64,000 bases of DNA, taken from the NCBI GenBank assembly GCA_904387055.1, contig CAJFKV010000001.1, forward strand, positions 81,080-145,079, in the 5' to 3' direction. Below are positions 38,239 to 48,003 of this stretch, piece by piece (the first letter of the stretch is position 1; each line of letters opens with the position of its first letter). The position numbers were made by a program, and so were the translations under genes. The DNA comes from Candidatus Heteroruminococcus faecigallinarum (GTDB lineage: Bacteria; Bacillota; Clostridia; Oscillospirales; Ruminococcaceae). The notes beneath the pieces are model-generated. The model searched no databases. It was not told the DNA's origin and was given only the letters and a program-made list of their open reading frames with translations.

Positions 38239-39768
38239 TTACAAGGCTCCCCGGGAGGAATGGGTTCCCGGCAAACGGTCCACCATCATTCTCCGTCGAC
38301 CCAATTTTGTCCAGCTGAGGCGAAACAGCAGGTCACGAGAACCATACAGGGAAAAGGGCGAGACCGGCGCGGTCACCGGCAGCTCCCCGGCACTGAGGGC
38401 GCACAAATTGCTCATCACAGCAGCAAACGCCAGCGTTACCCCCAGCATCCCTGTATATCCGCCAATAACAATAAACAGCAGCCGCAGAATGGTGGTGGGC
38501 TCATACAGCATAGGCACCACAAAGGAGCTGATGGCGGTGAGGGCCACCACCATTATCATGGAGGTGCTCACCAAACCGGCCCGCACCGCCACGTCGCCAA
38601 TCACCAATCCGCCCACAATGCTTACCGCATGACCGATCGGCTGGGGCATCCGTAAGCCTGCTTCCCGCATGATCTCATAGAAAAACTGCATGAGCAGCGC
38701 CTCAAACACCAGGGAAAACGGGGTGGACTCCACCGAGGCCGCCAGATTGAAGAGCAGGGAACTGGGCAACAGCTCCGGGTGGAAGGTTATTACCGCCACA
38801 TAGAGTCCCGGCAGCAGCATGGACACCAAAAAGGCCACATACTTGAGGAATCGGATAAAGACAGCATAGTAGGGCCGGTGGGAATAGTCGTCCAGGCTTT
38901 GAAAATTCTCGCTGAAGAGGCAGGGGACTGTGAGGGCAAAAGGAGTGCCGTCCAGAAGGATACCGATCCTCCCCTCGCTCACTTTGGCCGCCAGGGTGTC
39001 GGGACGTTCCGTTATACCCACTGTGGAAAAGAAGGAAAGGGGTTTCCCTTCCAAGAATGGCTGAAGATACCCGGTATCCAGGGCGATGTCCAGTGTGGCC
39101 TCGCTCAAGCGCCGGCGGACGCTGTCCAGTATCTGGGGGGAGACCGTATCGGTCATATACACCAAAAAACCGTCGGTAACGCTGCGCTCCCCCACCGTGA
39201 ACCGCTCAAATTTCAGCGACGGCGACTTGATCCGGCGCCGGAGCATGGCCAGATTGGTACGCACTGGTTCCACAAATCCCTCCCGGGACCCTCGGACGTT
39301 GGTCTCGGCGGAAGGCTCGCTGATGGAGCGGCTGCCGTATCCCTGAACGCCCAGAGCTACTGCCTGCTGGACGCCGTCGATAAACAGCAGCACAAAGCCG
39401 GACATTGCCAGATAGAATACCTCCCCCATGGTGTAGCACTCCATCTGCTGCACCCCCAGAATGCCCTCGTCCCGCACCCAGTCCAGCAGGGCCGCGGGGG
39501 ATTCCTCTTCCAGCCGCAGCGTGGAAAGGGGACGGATGACCAGCTGGGTGAGAATCTGGAGGGAAAACATATTTTCATACCCTACCAACGCCACCGGAAT
39601 CCCGCTTACCACCGCCCGCCGGATGATCAGATCCTCGCTGTTGTCCACCTGGCGGCGAAGCTCGATCAGGTCGTCGTCCAGATGCCCGGTGAGGGGGACA
39701 GCCTTCCCCTCCGATTCTTTCACCGGCCGATAGCCGGGAATCGTTCCATCGCGGTACCGCTCAAACAC
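38239..39768 (-). CDS. GerA-type spore germination protein
   Basis: 'GRIGILLDGTPFALTVPCLFSENFQSLDDY', 'MPQPIGHAVSIVGGLVIGDVAVRAGLVS'. Confidence 0.95.
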   Translation of the reverse strand: MFERYRDGTIPGYRPVKESEGKAVPLTGHLDDDLIELRRQVDNSEDLIIRRAVVSGIPVALVGYENMFSLQILTQLVIRPLSTLRLEEESPAALLDWVRDEGILGVQQMECYTMGEVFYLAMSGFVLLFIDGVQQAVALGVQGYGSRSISEPSAETNVRGSREGFVEPVRTNLAMLRRRIKSPSLKFERFTVGERSVTDGFLVYMTDTVSPQILDSVRRRLSEATLDIALDTGYLQPFLEGKPLSFFSTVGITERPDTLAAKVSEGRIGILLDGTPFALTVPCLFSENFQSLDDYSHRPYYAVFIRFLKYVAFLVSMLLPGLYVAVITFHPELLPSSLLFNLAASVESTPFSLVFEALLMQFFYEIMREAGLRMPQPIGHAVSIVGGLVIGDVAVRAGLVSTSMIMVVALTAISSFVVPMLYEPTTILRLLFIVIGGYTGMLGVTLAFAAVMSNLCALSAGELPVTAPVSPFSLYGSRDLLFRLSWTKLGRRRMMVDRLPGTHSSRGAL

Positions 39769-39897
39769 GGTTCTTCTCCCCTTTCCCCGTTTCTTCTTCC
39801 CTCAGTTTGCCCTCTCGGCAAGGAAATATGCTGAAGGTATATTTCCCTTCAGCCGCCACAGACTATGGAGAGAATCTGGCTGGAAAGGAGCGGTGGG

Positions 39898-40581
39898 ATG
39901 TATCTGTCGGCCATCCGTACATTGGTCCTCTATCTGGTGATTGTGCTGGGTGTGCGGCTTATGGGCAAACGGCACCTGGGGGAGCTGCAGCCCTCGGAGC
40001 TGGTGGTCACCATCCTGATTTCCAACATTGCCACCCTCCCCATCGAGGAGGTAAACGTGCCCATTCTGGCGGGAATTCTGCCCATCCTCCTGTTGGTCTG
40101 CTTTGAGGTGGTGGTCTCCTTCTTTTCCATGAAAAGCAGGAAGGTCCGCCGCCTCTTCAGCGGCAACGCCATCCCGGTGATCCGGGACGGGCAGATCGAT
40201 CAAAAGAGCCTTTCCGACCTGCGCTTCTCGGTGGACGATCTCATGGAAGAGCTGCATCAAAGCGGAATCTTTGACCCCAGCGAGGTGGATTTTGCGGTGG
40301 TGGAAACCAACGGCCAGCTGTCGGTCTACCCCAAGTTCTCCTCCAGACCTCTAACTCCCCAGGCCCTGGGGATGGTCTCGCCCAGCGGCGGCAGCCTTCC
40401 TCCCCAGGTGCTGGTGAGCAATGGGCAGATTTACGAGGAGAACCTGCGCCTGTGCGGCCACGACCACGCTTGGCTGAACAACCAGCTGGCACAGCGGGGA
40501 TTTTCCTTACATCAGATTTATCTGATGACCGGGGATCGGAGCAACCATGTCTGTTTGGTGCCAAAGGGGGAACACCAATGA
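39898..40581 (+). CDS. DUF421 (YetF-like) membrane protein
   Basis: 'LGVRLMGKRHLGELQPSELVVTILISNIATLPIE', 'SDLRFSVDDLMEELHQSGIFDPSEVDFAVVETNGQLSV'. Confidence 0.92.
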   Translation: MYLSAIRTLVLYLVIVLGVRLMGKRHLGELQPSELVVTILISNIATLPIEEVNVPILAGILPILLLVCFEVVVSFFSMKSRKVRRLFSGNAIPVIRDGQIDQKSLSDLRFSVDDLMEELHQSGIFDPSEVDFAVVETNGQLSVYPKFSSRPLTPQALGMVSPSGGSLPPQVLVSNGQIYEENLRLCGHDHAWLNNQLAQRGFSLHQIYLMTGDRSNHVCLVPKGEHQ

Positions 40582-40952
40582 AACGCTTCGTCGCGTCAGT
40601 TGTCATTTTGGCCCTGCTCACAGGGCTGGTCATCTTCTCCGTGTTCGACCTGGACCGGCGAACCAGTGCCCTGATGGTCAGCCTGATCTCGGTGGAAGAA
40701 CAACTGTCCCAATGGGATCAGGAGGAAACCCTCCAGGAGATGGAGGCTCTTTACCGGCAGTGGCAGGACCATGAGGATGCCATGACCCATTATGTGCGGC
40801 ACGACCAGCTGGAATCGATCTCTTCCCTCCTGGAGCGGGCCCTCGCCCTTGCCCGGTACAACGATCCCACCGATCTGGCGGCCGACCTGGCGGAAGCACG
40901 CCACCATCTGGAGCATCTTCGGGTTTTTGAGCTTCCTTCGCTGGGGGAATAG
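40578..40952 (+). CDS. DUF4363-like protein
   Basis: N-term TM then coiled region; overlaps the preceding DUF421 stop by 4 nt (ATGA), a common pairing. Confidence 0.7.
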   Translation: MKRFVASVVILALLTGLVIFSVFDLDRRTSALMVSLISVEEQLSQWDQEETLQEMEALYRQWQDHEDAMTHYVRHDQLESISSLLERALALARYNDPTDLAADLAEARHHLEHLRVFELPSLGE

Positions 40953-41114
40953 CTGGCCGTTTTCCCGCTGTGCAGCGACTGCCCCCCTGAAGGGAGGAGG
41001 CAACCGCTGGTTGACAAGAGGAAAACCGCCGGTTTCTTGTGGGCCGGCGGCTTTCGTGGTATGATGGAGACGGTTTTTGAAGGCCAGACCATCGACGAAA
41101 GGATGTTGAGCAGC

Positions 41115-41876
41115 ATGAGCCTGGGGGAGAACATTGGACAGCTCCGGCGGCGGCAGGGGCTCTCTCAGGAGCAGCTGGCCGACCGGCTGGGGGTTTCCAG
41201 ACAATCGGTGAGCAAATGGGAAGCCGGGGTGTCCACACCGGAGCTGGGAAAGCTGATTGCCATGGCGGATCTGTTCCAGGTGTCCCTGGACCAGCTGGTA
41301 CGGGGCAGCGATCCCTGCCCTTCCCCGGCTGCGGACGACGCTCTTCTGGAAGAATTGGGCGAGATTCGCCGTTCCCTCCGCCGCCAGGAGCTGAGATTTG
41401 TCTACACCAGCCGCCGCCGGCTGTGGGGACTGCCGCTGGTGGATATCCGCCTTTCCCGCTACCCCCAGCGGGGAAAGGCCGCCAAAGGCATTCTGGCCAT
41501 CGGCAACCGGGCAGTGGGCGTGGTTGCCGTGGGAGGGGCCTCCTGCGGGGCAATCGCCGTGGGCGGCGCCAGCGTGGGCCTTCTCACGATCGGCGGCGCT
41601 GCTGTGGGGGGACTTGCCATCGGCGGGTTGAGCGCGGGGATCTTGGCCCTGGGCGGAGTCGCTGTCGGCCTTTGCGCCCTGGGAGGGGTAGCCGTAGGCG
41701 GGCAGGTGGCGGTGGGAAGCGTAGCTTCCGCCCCCATCGCCATCGGCAATGTGGCCACGGGCGCCCATGCACTCACGGTCAACAGCCTGACCGATGGGCG
41801 GGTGATCGACCGTTTTCTCGCCACCTGCCCCGGCTTTTGGGGGAGGGTTGCCCGGTTTTTATTCTTTTTGTGGTAG
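41115..41876 (+). CDS. XRE-family HTH regulator fused to Gly/Ala/Val-rich tandem-repeat domain
   Basis: HTH 'IGQLRRRQGLSQEQLADRLGVSRQSVSKWEAGVSTPELGKLIAMADLFQVSLDQL'; C-term ~10-residue repeats AVGGASVGLL/TIGGAAVGGL/etc. Confidence 0.85.
   Translation: MSLGENIGQLRRRQGLSQEQLADRLGVSRQSVSKWEAGVSTPELGKLIAMADLFQVSLDQLVRGSDPCPSPAADDALLEELGEIRRSLRRQELRFVYTSRRRLWGLPLVDIRLSRYPQRGKAAKGILAIGNRAVGVVAVGGASCGAIAVGGASVGLLTIGGAAVGGLAIGGLSAGILALGGVAVGLCALGGVAVGGQVAVGSVASAPIAIGNVATGAHALTVNSLTDGRVIDRFLATCPGFWGRVARFLFFLW
41526..41760 (+). repeat. 30-bp protein-coding tandem repeats (about 7 units)
   Basis: AVGGASCGAI AVGGASVGLL TIGGAAVGGL AIGGLSAGIL ALGGVAVGLC ALGGVAVGGQ VAVGSVASAP. Confidence 0.75.
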
Positions 41877-41918
41877 GCCGGTTTGCCCGGCCCCGCCTGC
41901 TGTCCCCATCGATCCATC

Positions 41919-41964
41919 AAAAAACGTCCGCCTGCTCCAGCATCGGGGCAGACGGACGTTTTTT
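41919..41964. terminator. Bidirectional intrinsic terminator
   Basis: aaaaaacgtccg...cggacgtttttt, with inner cctgc/gcag pairing. Confidence 0.85.
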
Positions 41965-41977
41965 ACAAGGGCCGGGA

Positions 41978-44900
41978 CTATTCCTCCCATACCTCCACAT
42001 CGCAGTAGGCTTCATACCCGCCGTCATCGGTGATGACGGTAATGGTGGCGGTTCCCTCCCCCACCGCCCGCAGGCGGCCGCGGGAGTTGACGGTCACAAC
42101 CGTTTCATCGCTGCTTTCCCAGGTGACCCCTTGATCGGAGGCATCGTCCGGCGAGAATTGGGCGGTCAGGGTGTGGGTTTCCCCCACCGCCAGGGAGAGG
42201 GATTCCTCGCTGAGGGTCACCTCCTCCACCGGGATGTCCTCCTCGGCACCGTCGGCCAGCACCCGGATGGTGATTGTATCCGAGTAGTCCCCGTCTTCGG
42301 TGGTGACGGTGATCTGGGTTTCCCCTTCCGACAGGGCTTCCACCCAACCCTCCTCGTCCACAACCGCCACGTCCTCGTCGCTGCTTTCCCAGGTAACCTC
42401 CCAGTTATCCGCGTCCTCCGGGTCGATGGTGTAGGTCAGGGCTTCCAGATCCCCCACTTCCAGCTCCAGATCCCCCTGGTCGATGACAACATCCTCCACG
42501 GGGATCTCCTCCCCATCCTGGGAATCGTCGGCCGAGCCGGAGGAATCCCCTCCCACTGCCTGGGAGGAATCTCCCACCGACTGGGTCCCCGTAACCACCT
42601 CGCCGCCGCCGACACTCTGGTAGTAGCTGTAGATGGCATTGGCGATGGCTTCCGCAATGGCCTCCTGGTAATCGGGATCGGCCAGCTTCTCGTTTTCCTC
42701 CGAATTGCTTACAAAGCCGCACTCCGCCAGGATCGCGGGGAACTGGCTCACCCGTGTTACGTAGTACCGGCCAAACTTGCCGCCCCGGTTGTTGCCGTTT
42801 TCCAGAGCCTGGGAGACATTGGCCGACACGTTGGCCGCCAGGGTCTTGGAGAAGGGGTTGAAGTAATAGGCCTCGGTTCCCTGGGCCGATGAAGGCCCGG
42901 AATTGTTGTGGATGCTGACGAAGAGATTGGGATTGGCGCTGCGGGCCGTTGCCACCCGCTCCTGGAGGGAGGGGGAGCCGCCGGTCTGGATCATGGTGAC
43001 CGAAGCACCCCAATCCTGCAGAATATCCACCAGCTCGTCGGCAATAGCCTGGTTGAAGTAGGCCTCGTTGTAATCGGGGTTGTAGCCGGCGGCGCCGATA
43101 TCCTTGCCGCCATGGCCGGGATCCACCACAATATGGGCGCCCGCCAGGCCGCCGTCCATCTCGGGAGGATTGTTGAAGCGGAAGACCAGATTGCCCACGT
43201 CGTCAAAGAACGCCTTGAAGCCCAAGAAGCCGTTGGTCTGCTTCAGGGTAAGGGTCAGCTCCGCGCCGCTCCAGGTAGCGGAGGTAAAGAGCGGGTTCTT
43301 GGTAAGGCTCTCGATGTCGCCGGGAAGGGTTTCTGTATTCTGAAAATCAATGGTGATAGCATCGGGGGAATAACGGAAGATGTAGCTTACCTTTTGCACC
43401 GTGCGGAGGATCACATCGGTATACCGCTCGCTGGCGGTGACGGTCAATCCAGAGATGGTGTTCCCTCCCACCTGGGTGGAAACGGTGGTGAGATCCTCGG
43501 CATACACCCGCACTCCCGACGCCAGCAGATAGTAGCGGCAGGTTTTGGTCTCGCCGTCGTCGTTGACATAGGTGTAGACCATTTCGTCGCTGACGGTGTA
43601 GTCCAGCGCTCCCTTGCAGATGGGGTAGTAGTCCGGATCGGAGTTGTCGTTGAGGGTATCGGCCGGGAAGGTTTCCGCGTCGATGCCGTTGGTGGGGTTG
43701 ATCATGACCGGCACCCCCTCCCCCAGGGGGAGCTTTTTGTTGACAATGACCGTCGCCCCAGGCATGGATACCGTTTCCCCCTCATAGGTGGCAGTCACCG
43801 TAATCTGTCCCAGGTTCTGGTCGGCACTGTTGGCCGGCGGAGCGGTAAAGCTGCCGCTGAAGAGCTTGTAGCTGGAATCCTTGTCGGTGTCATCGTCTTC
43901 GGTGTCGATCTGGGTAAGGGTGATGGTCTGGCCGTTCAACGTGGCCGATACCTGGGCGCCCTCATAGGCATGGGCGCTCACCAGAATCTGCATATCCCCA
44001 CCTACATTGATGGTGCCCTCGGCGGGAGATACCTCCCGGATGATCTCCATTTCCCGGGTGATGGTGTAGGTAATCGACCGGGTTTTGTGGGCGATGGTAA
44101 AGGTATTGACCCCCACCTCCAGATCGTAGGTAACCGAGAAAAAGCCCTTGCTGTCCTGGGGAATGGCCTCCCCGTTGATGGTTACCGGCTCGTTCACATC
44201 CGAAGCGCCGGCAAAGACCACGGTGGGTTCATCGGTGGTAAAGGTGGTCTGGGCAGGACGGGTGACCGCCAGCACCGTCAAGATATAGTCGGCGGTGACC
44301 TCCTCGTTGAGATATTGATTCATCAGGTCGGTGGCGCCGCCGGGGTTCTCCTCCAGGCGGGAGAGAGAATCAAACATGGTTCCCTGGTAATTGGTCCCCT
44401 TCCGGGCTTCAATAATCTGCTGGGTAATCTGATCGGCAGCGCCCCAGCCGGCATACTCCGTGCAGATCCGGCTGGAGGCTTGTACCACATAGAAGGGGAT
44501 GCTGTTCTGGGAAGCCAGGTCGTCCCACCAGGAGACCACCGTCCCAAAGGGCTCGGCGCCATCGGTCAGGGAACCAAACGCCTCCACCGCTACAAAATCA
44601 CACAGCCCCTCTTCAATAAACCCTTTGACGTCGGCGTTCCCGCCCGACAAGGCGGTAAAAGCAGCCGATGTCTCGGAACCCTGCTCCACCGCCCCGCTGT
44701 TTTCCCACACAGAGCAGGTGCGAATACCGAAGAGGATGCCGCCATCCGCTTCCTTTACCAGCTGGGACGCCCGGCTCACCGCCGACGAAGGCCCCTGGCC
44801 CAGGTAGGCCTCGAACCCCATGGCGCCTCCGTCCTGTCGGTAGGCGGCGTAGCTGGCGTCGCTGGTGGGAAGAAAATAGTCCTCCAGCAGGATGGCGTCC

Positions 44901-45535
44901 ACATCGTACAGGGACAAAAAGTTCTCCAAATCCCCCGCAAAGGCATCCAAGTCCTGGGGCTCCACCTGGGAGGGGGCGGACAGACCCTCCTCCCCTTCCT
45001 CCAGGAAGGCGCTGAAGGACGCATAAAGGTACAGCTCCCGGCTGCGGGCCCCTTCGGACAGATACTCCATGGGGTCAAATTCGCCGGTGGCAGCGGTGGG
45101 GAACCGCTCGGTGTCATAGATGGCGTAGGAACCGCCGGTGGTTTCCACCACCACCGTATTCATCCCCAACGAAACCGCACTGTCCAAAGCCTGGTCGATC
45201 TGATCCTGAATTTCCTGCGGAGATTGGTCCTGCTGGGTGGCAAAATCCACCCCGGGCGTCAAGGTGACCGCCCACATCTCATCGGGAGCGCGGGAGACCG
45301 GCTCGGCCGGCTCTTCCGGCTCCTCTTCCTCCTCCGGCAGCGACTCGGGCTCCGAACTGCTCTCGGAGGATTCCGACTGGCTCTCCCGACCGAAAAAGTC
45401 AAAGGTGGGAAGACTCTCCGGGTCCAGCACCATGGCCAACGCCGCCATCAGGAGGATGATCGCTCCAAAGAGTGCAATCATCAGCGCTGCTAGTTTTTTC
45501 TTGTTATCCAGCATGATTGGCCACCTATCTTCCAC
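41978..45535 (-). CDS. Multidomain cell-wall protein: N-term TM, GHL-like domain, amidase_3, two BIG2 Ig-like domains (1185 aa)
   Basis: 'IVVDPGHGGKDIGAAGYNPDYNEAYFNQAIADELVDIL' + 'VSIHNNSG' + 'AILAECGFVSNSEENEKL' (amidase_3); C-term 'VTWESSDETVVTVNSRGRLRAVGEGTATITV' BIG2. Confidence 0.9.
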   Translation of the reverse strand: MEDRWPIMLDNKKKLAALMIALFGAIILLMAALAMVLDPESLPTFDFFGRESQSESSESSSEPESLPEEEEEPEEPAEPVSRAPDEMWAVTLTPGVDFATQQDQSPQEIQDQIDQALDSAVSLGMNTVVVETTGGSYAIYDTERFPTAATGEFDPMEYLSEGARSRELYLYASFSAFLEEGEEGLSAPSQVEPQDLDAFAGDLENFLSLYDVDAILLEDYFLPTSDASYAAYRQDGGAMGFEAYLGQGPSSAVSRASQLVKEADGGILFGIRTCSVWENSGAVEQGSETSAAFTALSGGNADVKGFIEEGLCDFVAVEAFGSLTDGAEPFGTVVSWWDDLASQNSIPFYVVQASSRICTEYAGWGAADQITQQIIEARKGTNYQGTMFDSLSRLEENPGGATDLMNQYLNEEVTADYILTVLAVTRPAQTTFTTDEPTVVFAGASDVNEPVTINGEAIPQDSKGFFSVTYDLEVGVNTFTIAHKTRSITYTITREMEIIREVSPAEGTINVGGDMQILVSAHAYEGAQVSATLNGQTITLTQIDTEDDDTDKDSSYKLFSGSFTAPPANSADQNLGQITVTATYEGETVSMPGATVIVNKKLPLGEGVPVMINPTNGIDAETFPADTLNDNSDPDYYPICKGALDYTVSDEMVYTYVNDDGETKTCRYYLLASGVRVYAEDLTTVSTQVGGNTISGLTVTASERYTDVILRTVQKVSYIFRYSPDAITIDFQNTETLPGDIESLTKNPLFTSATWSGAELTLTLKQTNGFLGFKAFFDDVGNLVFRFNNPPEMDGGLAGAHIVVDPGHGGKDIGAAGYNPDYNEAYFNQAIADELVDILQDWGASVTMIQTGGSPSLQERVATARSANPNLFVSIHNNSGPSSAQGTEAYYFNPFSKTLAANVSANVSQALENGNNRGGKFGRYYVTRVSQFPAILAECGFVSNSEENEKLADPDYQEAIAEAIANAIYSYYQSVGGGEVVTGTQSVGDSSQAVGGDSSGSADDSQDGEEIPVEDVVIDQGDLELEVGDLEALTYTIDPEDADNWEVTWESSDEDVAVVDEEGWVEALSEGETQITVTTEDGDYSDTITIRVLADGAEEDIPVEEVTLSEESLSLAVGETHTLTAQFSPDDASDQGVTWESSDETVVTVNSRGRLRAVGEGTATITVITDDGGYEAYCDVEVWEE

Positions 45536-45547
45536 CCGGAGGATGGA

Positions 45548-46984
45548 TCAGAGAATATCCGCCAGATTGGCGAGCTCCTCCTCCATCTGCCCGCTGGGAG
45601 AGGAGAAGAGAAAGTCGTAACGATACAGGGCAAAACCACCGTAATGGGACATCTCCCGTCCGGCTTCCACCATCCTGGCCAGCAGATCGCTGTTGTCGAT
45701 CCACTCGCTGGCGCCGCCGCCGGCCCAGGTATCGGCGGTCCCCACCTTATAGGCGCCGATCCCCACCCGCAGGGCGACGCTGCTGCTGGAAATCATCTCG
45801 TTCCAGCTTTCCAGCGTCTCCTGGAAGGGACGGGTGTCGTGTTCAAATCCGAAGTAAATCTGGGGACAGATGTAGTCGATGTACCCGGAGGTGGATACCC
45901 ACTTTGCCACATCGATGTATTGGCTGTCGTAGTTAATGGTGTTGTTGCCTTGGGGGCTGATGCCAAACAGCACCGAAGGATCCTCCTCCTTCACGGCAGC
46001 GTATACGGCCCGCACCAGCTTGTTCACATTTTCCCGCCGCCAATCCCCCAGGGAAAGGCCGCCCCCCTGCTCCTGGTAGGTTTCCTGGTCAAAGGAGGCG
46101 CTGGTGGTGGGATAAAAGTAATCGTCGAAATGGATGGCGTCCACGTCGTAGTTGCGGACAATCTCCCGCACCCCGTCCACAATCAGCTGCCGGGCCTCGG
46201 CACTGCCGGGGTTGTAGCTGATCGCTCCGTCAAAGGAAATCACCGCGTCCGATCCCTCTTCCAGCCAGAGCGAGGCCGGATTGTCCTCCGACAAGGCCAC
46301 CGTACTGCCGGAGGAACGGACCCGATAGGGATTTACCCAGGCCTCCAGCAGCAGCCCCCGGCTATGGGCGGCCTCCACCATAATGGCCAGCGGGTCAAAC
46401 CCCGGGTCCACCCCCTCCGTCCCGGTGCAGAGATAGGACCAGGGAAAAATCTCCGACCGATACAAGGCATCCCCAAAGGGGCGCACCTGCACGATCACCG
46501 TGTTCAGCCCTTCGGCGGCGATGGCGTCAAAGGCATTGGCAACAGCCGACCGGAAGGCACCCTCGCTTTTTCCTTTCAGCATGGTGTCAAATTCCAAGTA
46601 GGAGAGCCACACGCCCTTGGATTCGTCCAGGGAAACCGGGGCGGCAGGCGGAGGGGCTTCCGAGGAAGAATCGGCACTGGACGACTGGGAAGCCGAGCTG
46701 GACTCCTCCTGGGAGGAACTCTCCCCAGAGGAGGGCTCTGCTGCCGACGGGGCCGCTTCCTGGGAGGAGGACGAGGCGACCTCCTGAGAAGAAGAATCCG
46801 GCTGGGCCGCGGAAGACTCCACCGCCGGGGGAAACTCCGGAACATAGGGGGATTCCTCCGAGCTGCTGGAGGACAGCTCCAGCACATGAGAACCGGAAAT
46901 CATCTCCACAGACGCTCCCTCCTGGGAAGCGCACCCCAGCAGCAAACAACAAGCGGCCAGCACGGCCAGGATCGATCTTCTCAT
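45548..46984 (-). CDS. Family 10 glycosylhydrolase-like (GHL10) lipoprotein
   Basis: Lipobox 'LLLGC'; 'GVWLSYLEFDTMLKGKS', 'NTVIVQVRPFGDALYRSEIFPWS', 'DAIHFDDYFYPT', 'FGISPQGN'. Confidence 0.93.
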   Translation of the reverse strand: MRRSILAVLAACCLLLGCASQEGASVEMISGSHVLELSSSSSEESPYVPEFPPAVESSAAQPDSSSQEVASSSSQEAAPSAAEPSSGESSSQEESSSASQSSSADSSSEAPPPAAPVSLDESKGVWLSYLEFDTMLKGKSEGAFRSAVANAFDAIAAEGLNTVIVQVRPFGDALYRSEIFPWSYLCTGTEGVDPGFDPLAIMVEAAHSRGLLLEAWVNPYRVRSSGSTVALSEDNPASLWLEEGSDAVISFDGAISYNPGSAEARQLIVDGVREIVRNYDVDAIHFDDYFYPTTSASFDQETYQEQGGGLSLGDWRRENVNKLVRAVYAAVKEEDPSVLFGISPQGNNTINYDSQYIDVAKWVSTSGYIDYICPQIYFGFEHDTRPFQETLESWNEMISSSSVALRVGIGAYKVGTADTWAGGGASEWIDNSDLLARMVEAGREMSHYGGFALYRYDFLFSSPSGQMEEELANLADIL

Positions 46985-47248
46985 GGGAACCCCCTTTTTC
47001 TGCGCCTGCATAGATATGTTTATTGTACACCATGACAAAATTTCGGTCAATAACCAATCGAATCATACCGAAAAAAGCCGAAGAAGGCAAGAGAATTACC
47101 GCCGGAAATCCTTGGAATGCGGCGGGAACCGTTGTCCCCCCGCCTCTATGCCTATGAAGGAACAGGCGGATTGTTTCCCCTTTCCCACCCTTCCATCCAG
47201 AAAAGCGGGATGGTGTCTTCTGTAAAGTGTTTTGCCTTTTCATGAAAA

Positions 47249-47282
47249 AATCCAGGCGAATGACCGTCCATTCGCCTGGATT
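47249..47282. terminator. Intrinsic terminator
   Basis: aatccaggcgaatg-accgtc-cattcgcctggatt, perfect 14-bp stem. Confidence 0.85.
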
Positions 47283-47285
47283 CCC

Positions 47286-47864
47286 CTACTTTTTTTCATC
47301 CTTTGGGCCATAATAGTCATCGATTAGCCGCTGTGCAGCCCGTTTGCAGAGAACCGATAAACCGGCCAGGGCCATCACCGCCTGGCGCGGGGAAACCTCT
47401 TCGTCCCCCTCCTCCCCCGTCCACAGGAGGTCCTGGAGCATCTGGGGCAGCCGGCGGCGCTCCCGTTCCTTGATGGCAAGGTAATCCCTGTACAGCTCCT
47501 TTGTCCCTTGAGGGTGGTAGTTTCCCGAGGAATCGGCGAGGAGTTCCTCCATCCCGCCGAGAAATCGCTTCAAATCCTGCAAGGGCAGCGCCTGCTTCAT
47601 CTGGTACACCAGCAGCAGCATCCGAATATGCTCCCGGGAATAGGTCTTCCCTTTGATCCGCTTGAGAAGACCCTCCTTGGTGTAATTGTTCACCATCGTT
47701 TTGGTAAGAAGCTTCTCTCCCTCTTCCCGGCGGGTCTCCCCCAATTCCCGGTCCACCAGGGTGAGGATCTGGTCCATATACAGTTCCAGGGAAGGAATAT
47801 CCTCCTCCGGGATGTCCCGGTCCATGGAAAGGGACAATTGTTCTGCCAATTCTTCCTTGGTCAT
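47286..47864 (-). CDS. DUF1836-like protein (putative HTH regulator)
   Basis: 'EEDIPSLELYMDQILTLVDREL..LTKTMVNNYTKEGLLKRIKGKTYSREHIRMLLLVYQMKQ'. Confidence 0.85.
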   Translation of the reverse strand: MTKEELAEQLSLSMDRDIPEEDIPSLELYMDQILTLVDRELGETRREEGEKLLTKTMVNNYTKEGLLKRIKGKTYSREHIRMLLLVYQMKQALPLQDLKRFLGGMEELLADSSGNYHPQGTKELYRDYLAIKERERRRLPQMLQDLLWTGEEGDEEVSPRQAVMALAGLSVLCKRAAQRLIDDYYGPKDEKK

Positions 47865-47922
47865 GAAATCCCTCCTCTTTTCCATTATCCTATCATATTG
47901 TGTCTGTCTACACAAGATCCTC

Positions 47923-47951
47923 TTGACTTATCGCAAATACAATGTTATTAT
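47923..47951 (+). promoter_or_regulatory. Sigma-A-type promoter for hemolysin III gene
   Basis: TTGACT-17 bp-TATTAT, 50 bp upstream of ATG 48004. Confidence 0.65.
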
Positions 47952-48003
47952 TTCGATATAATCTAGTATTCAAAACTATATTACAAGGAATCGAGGTGCC
48001 GGT

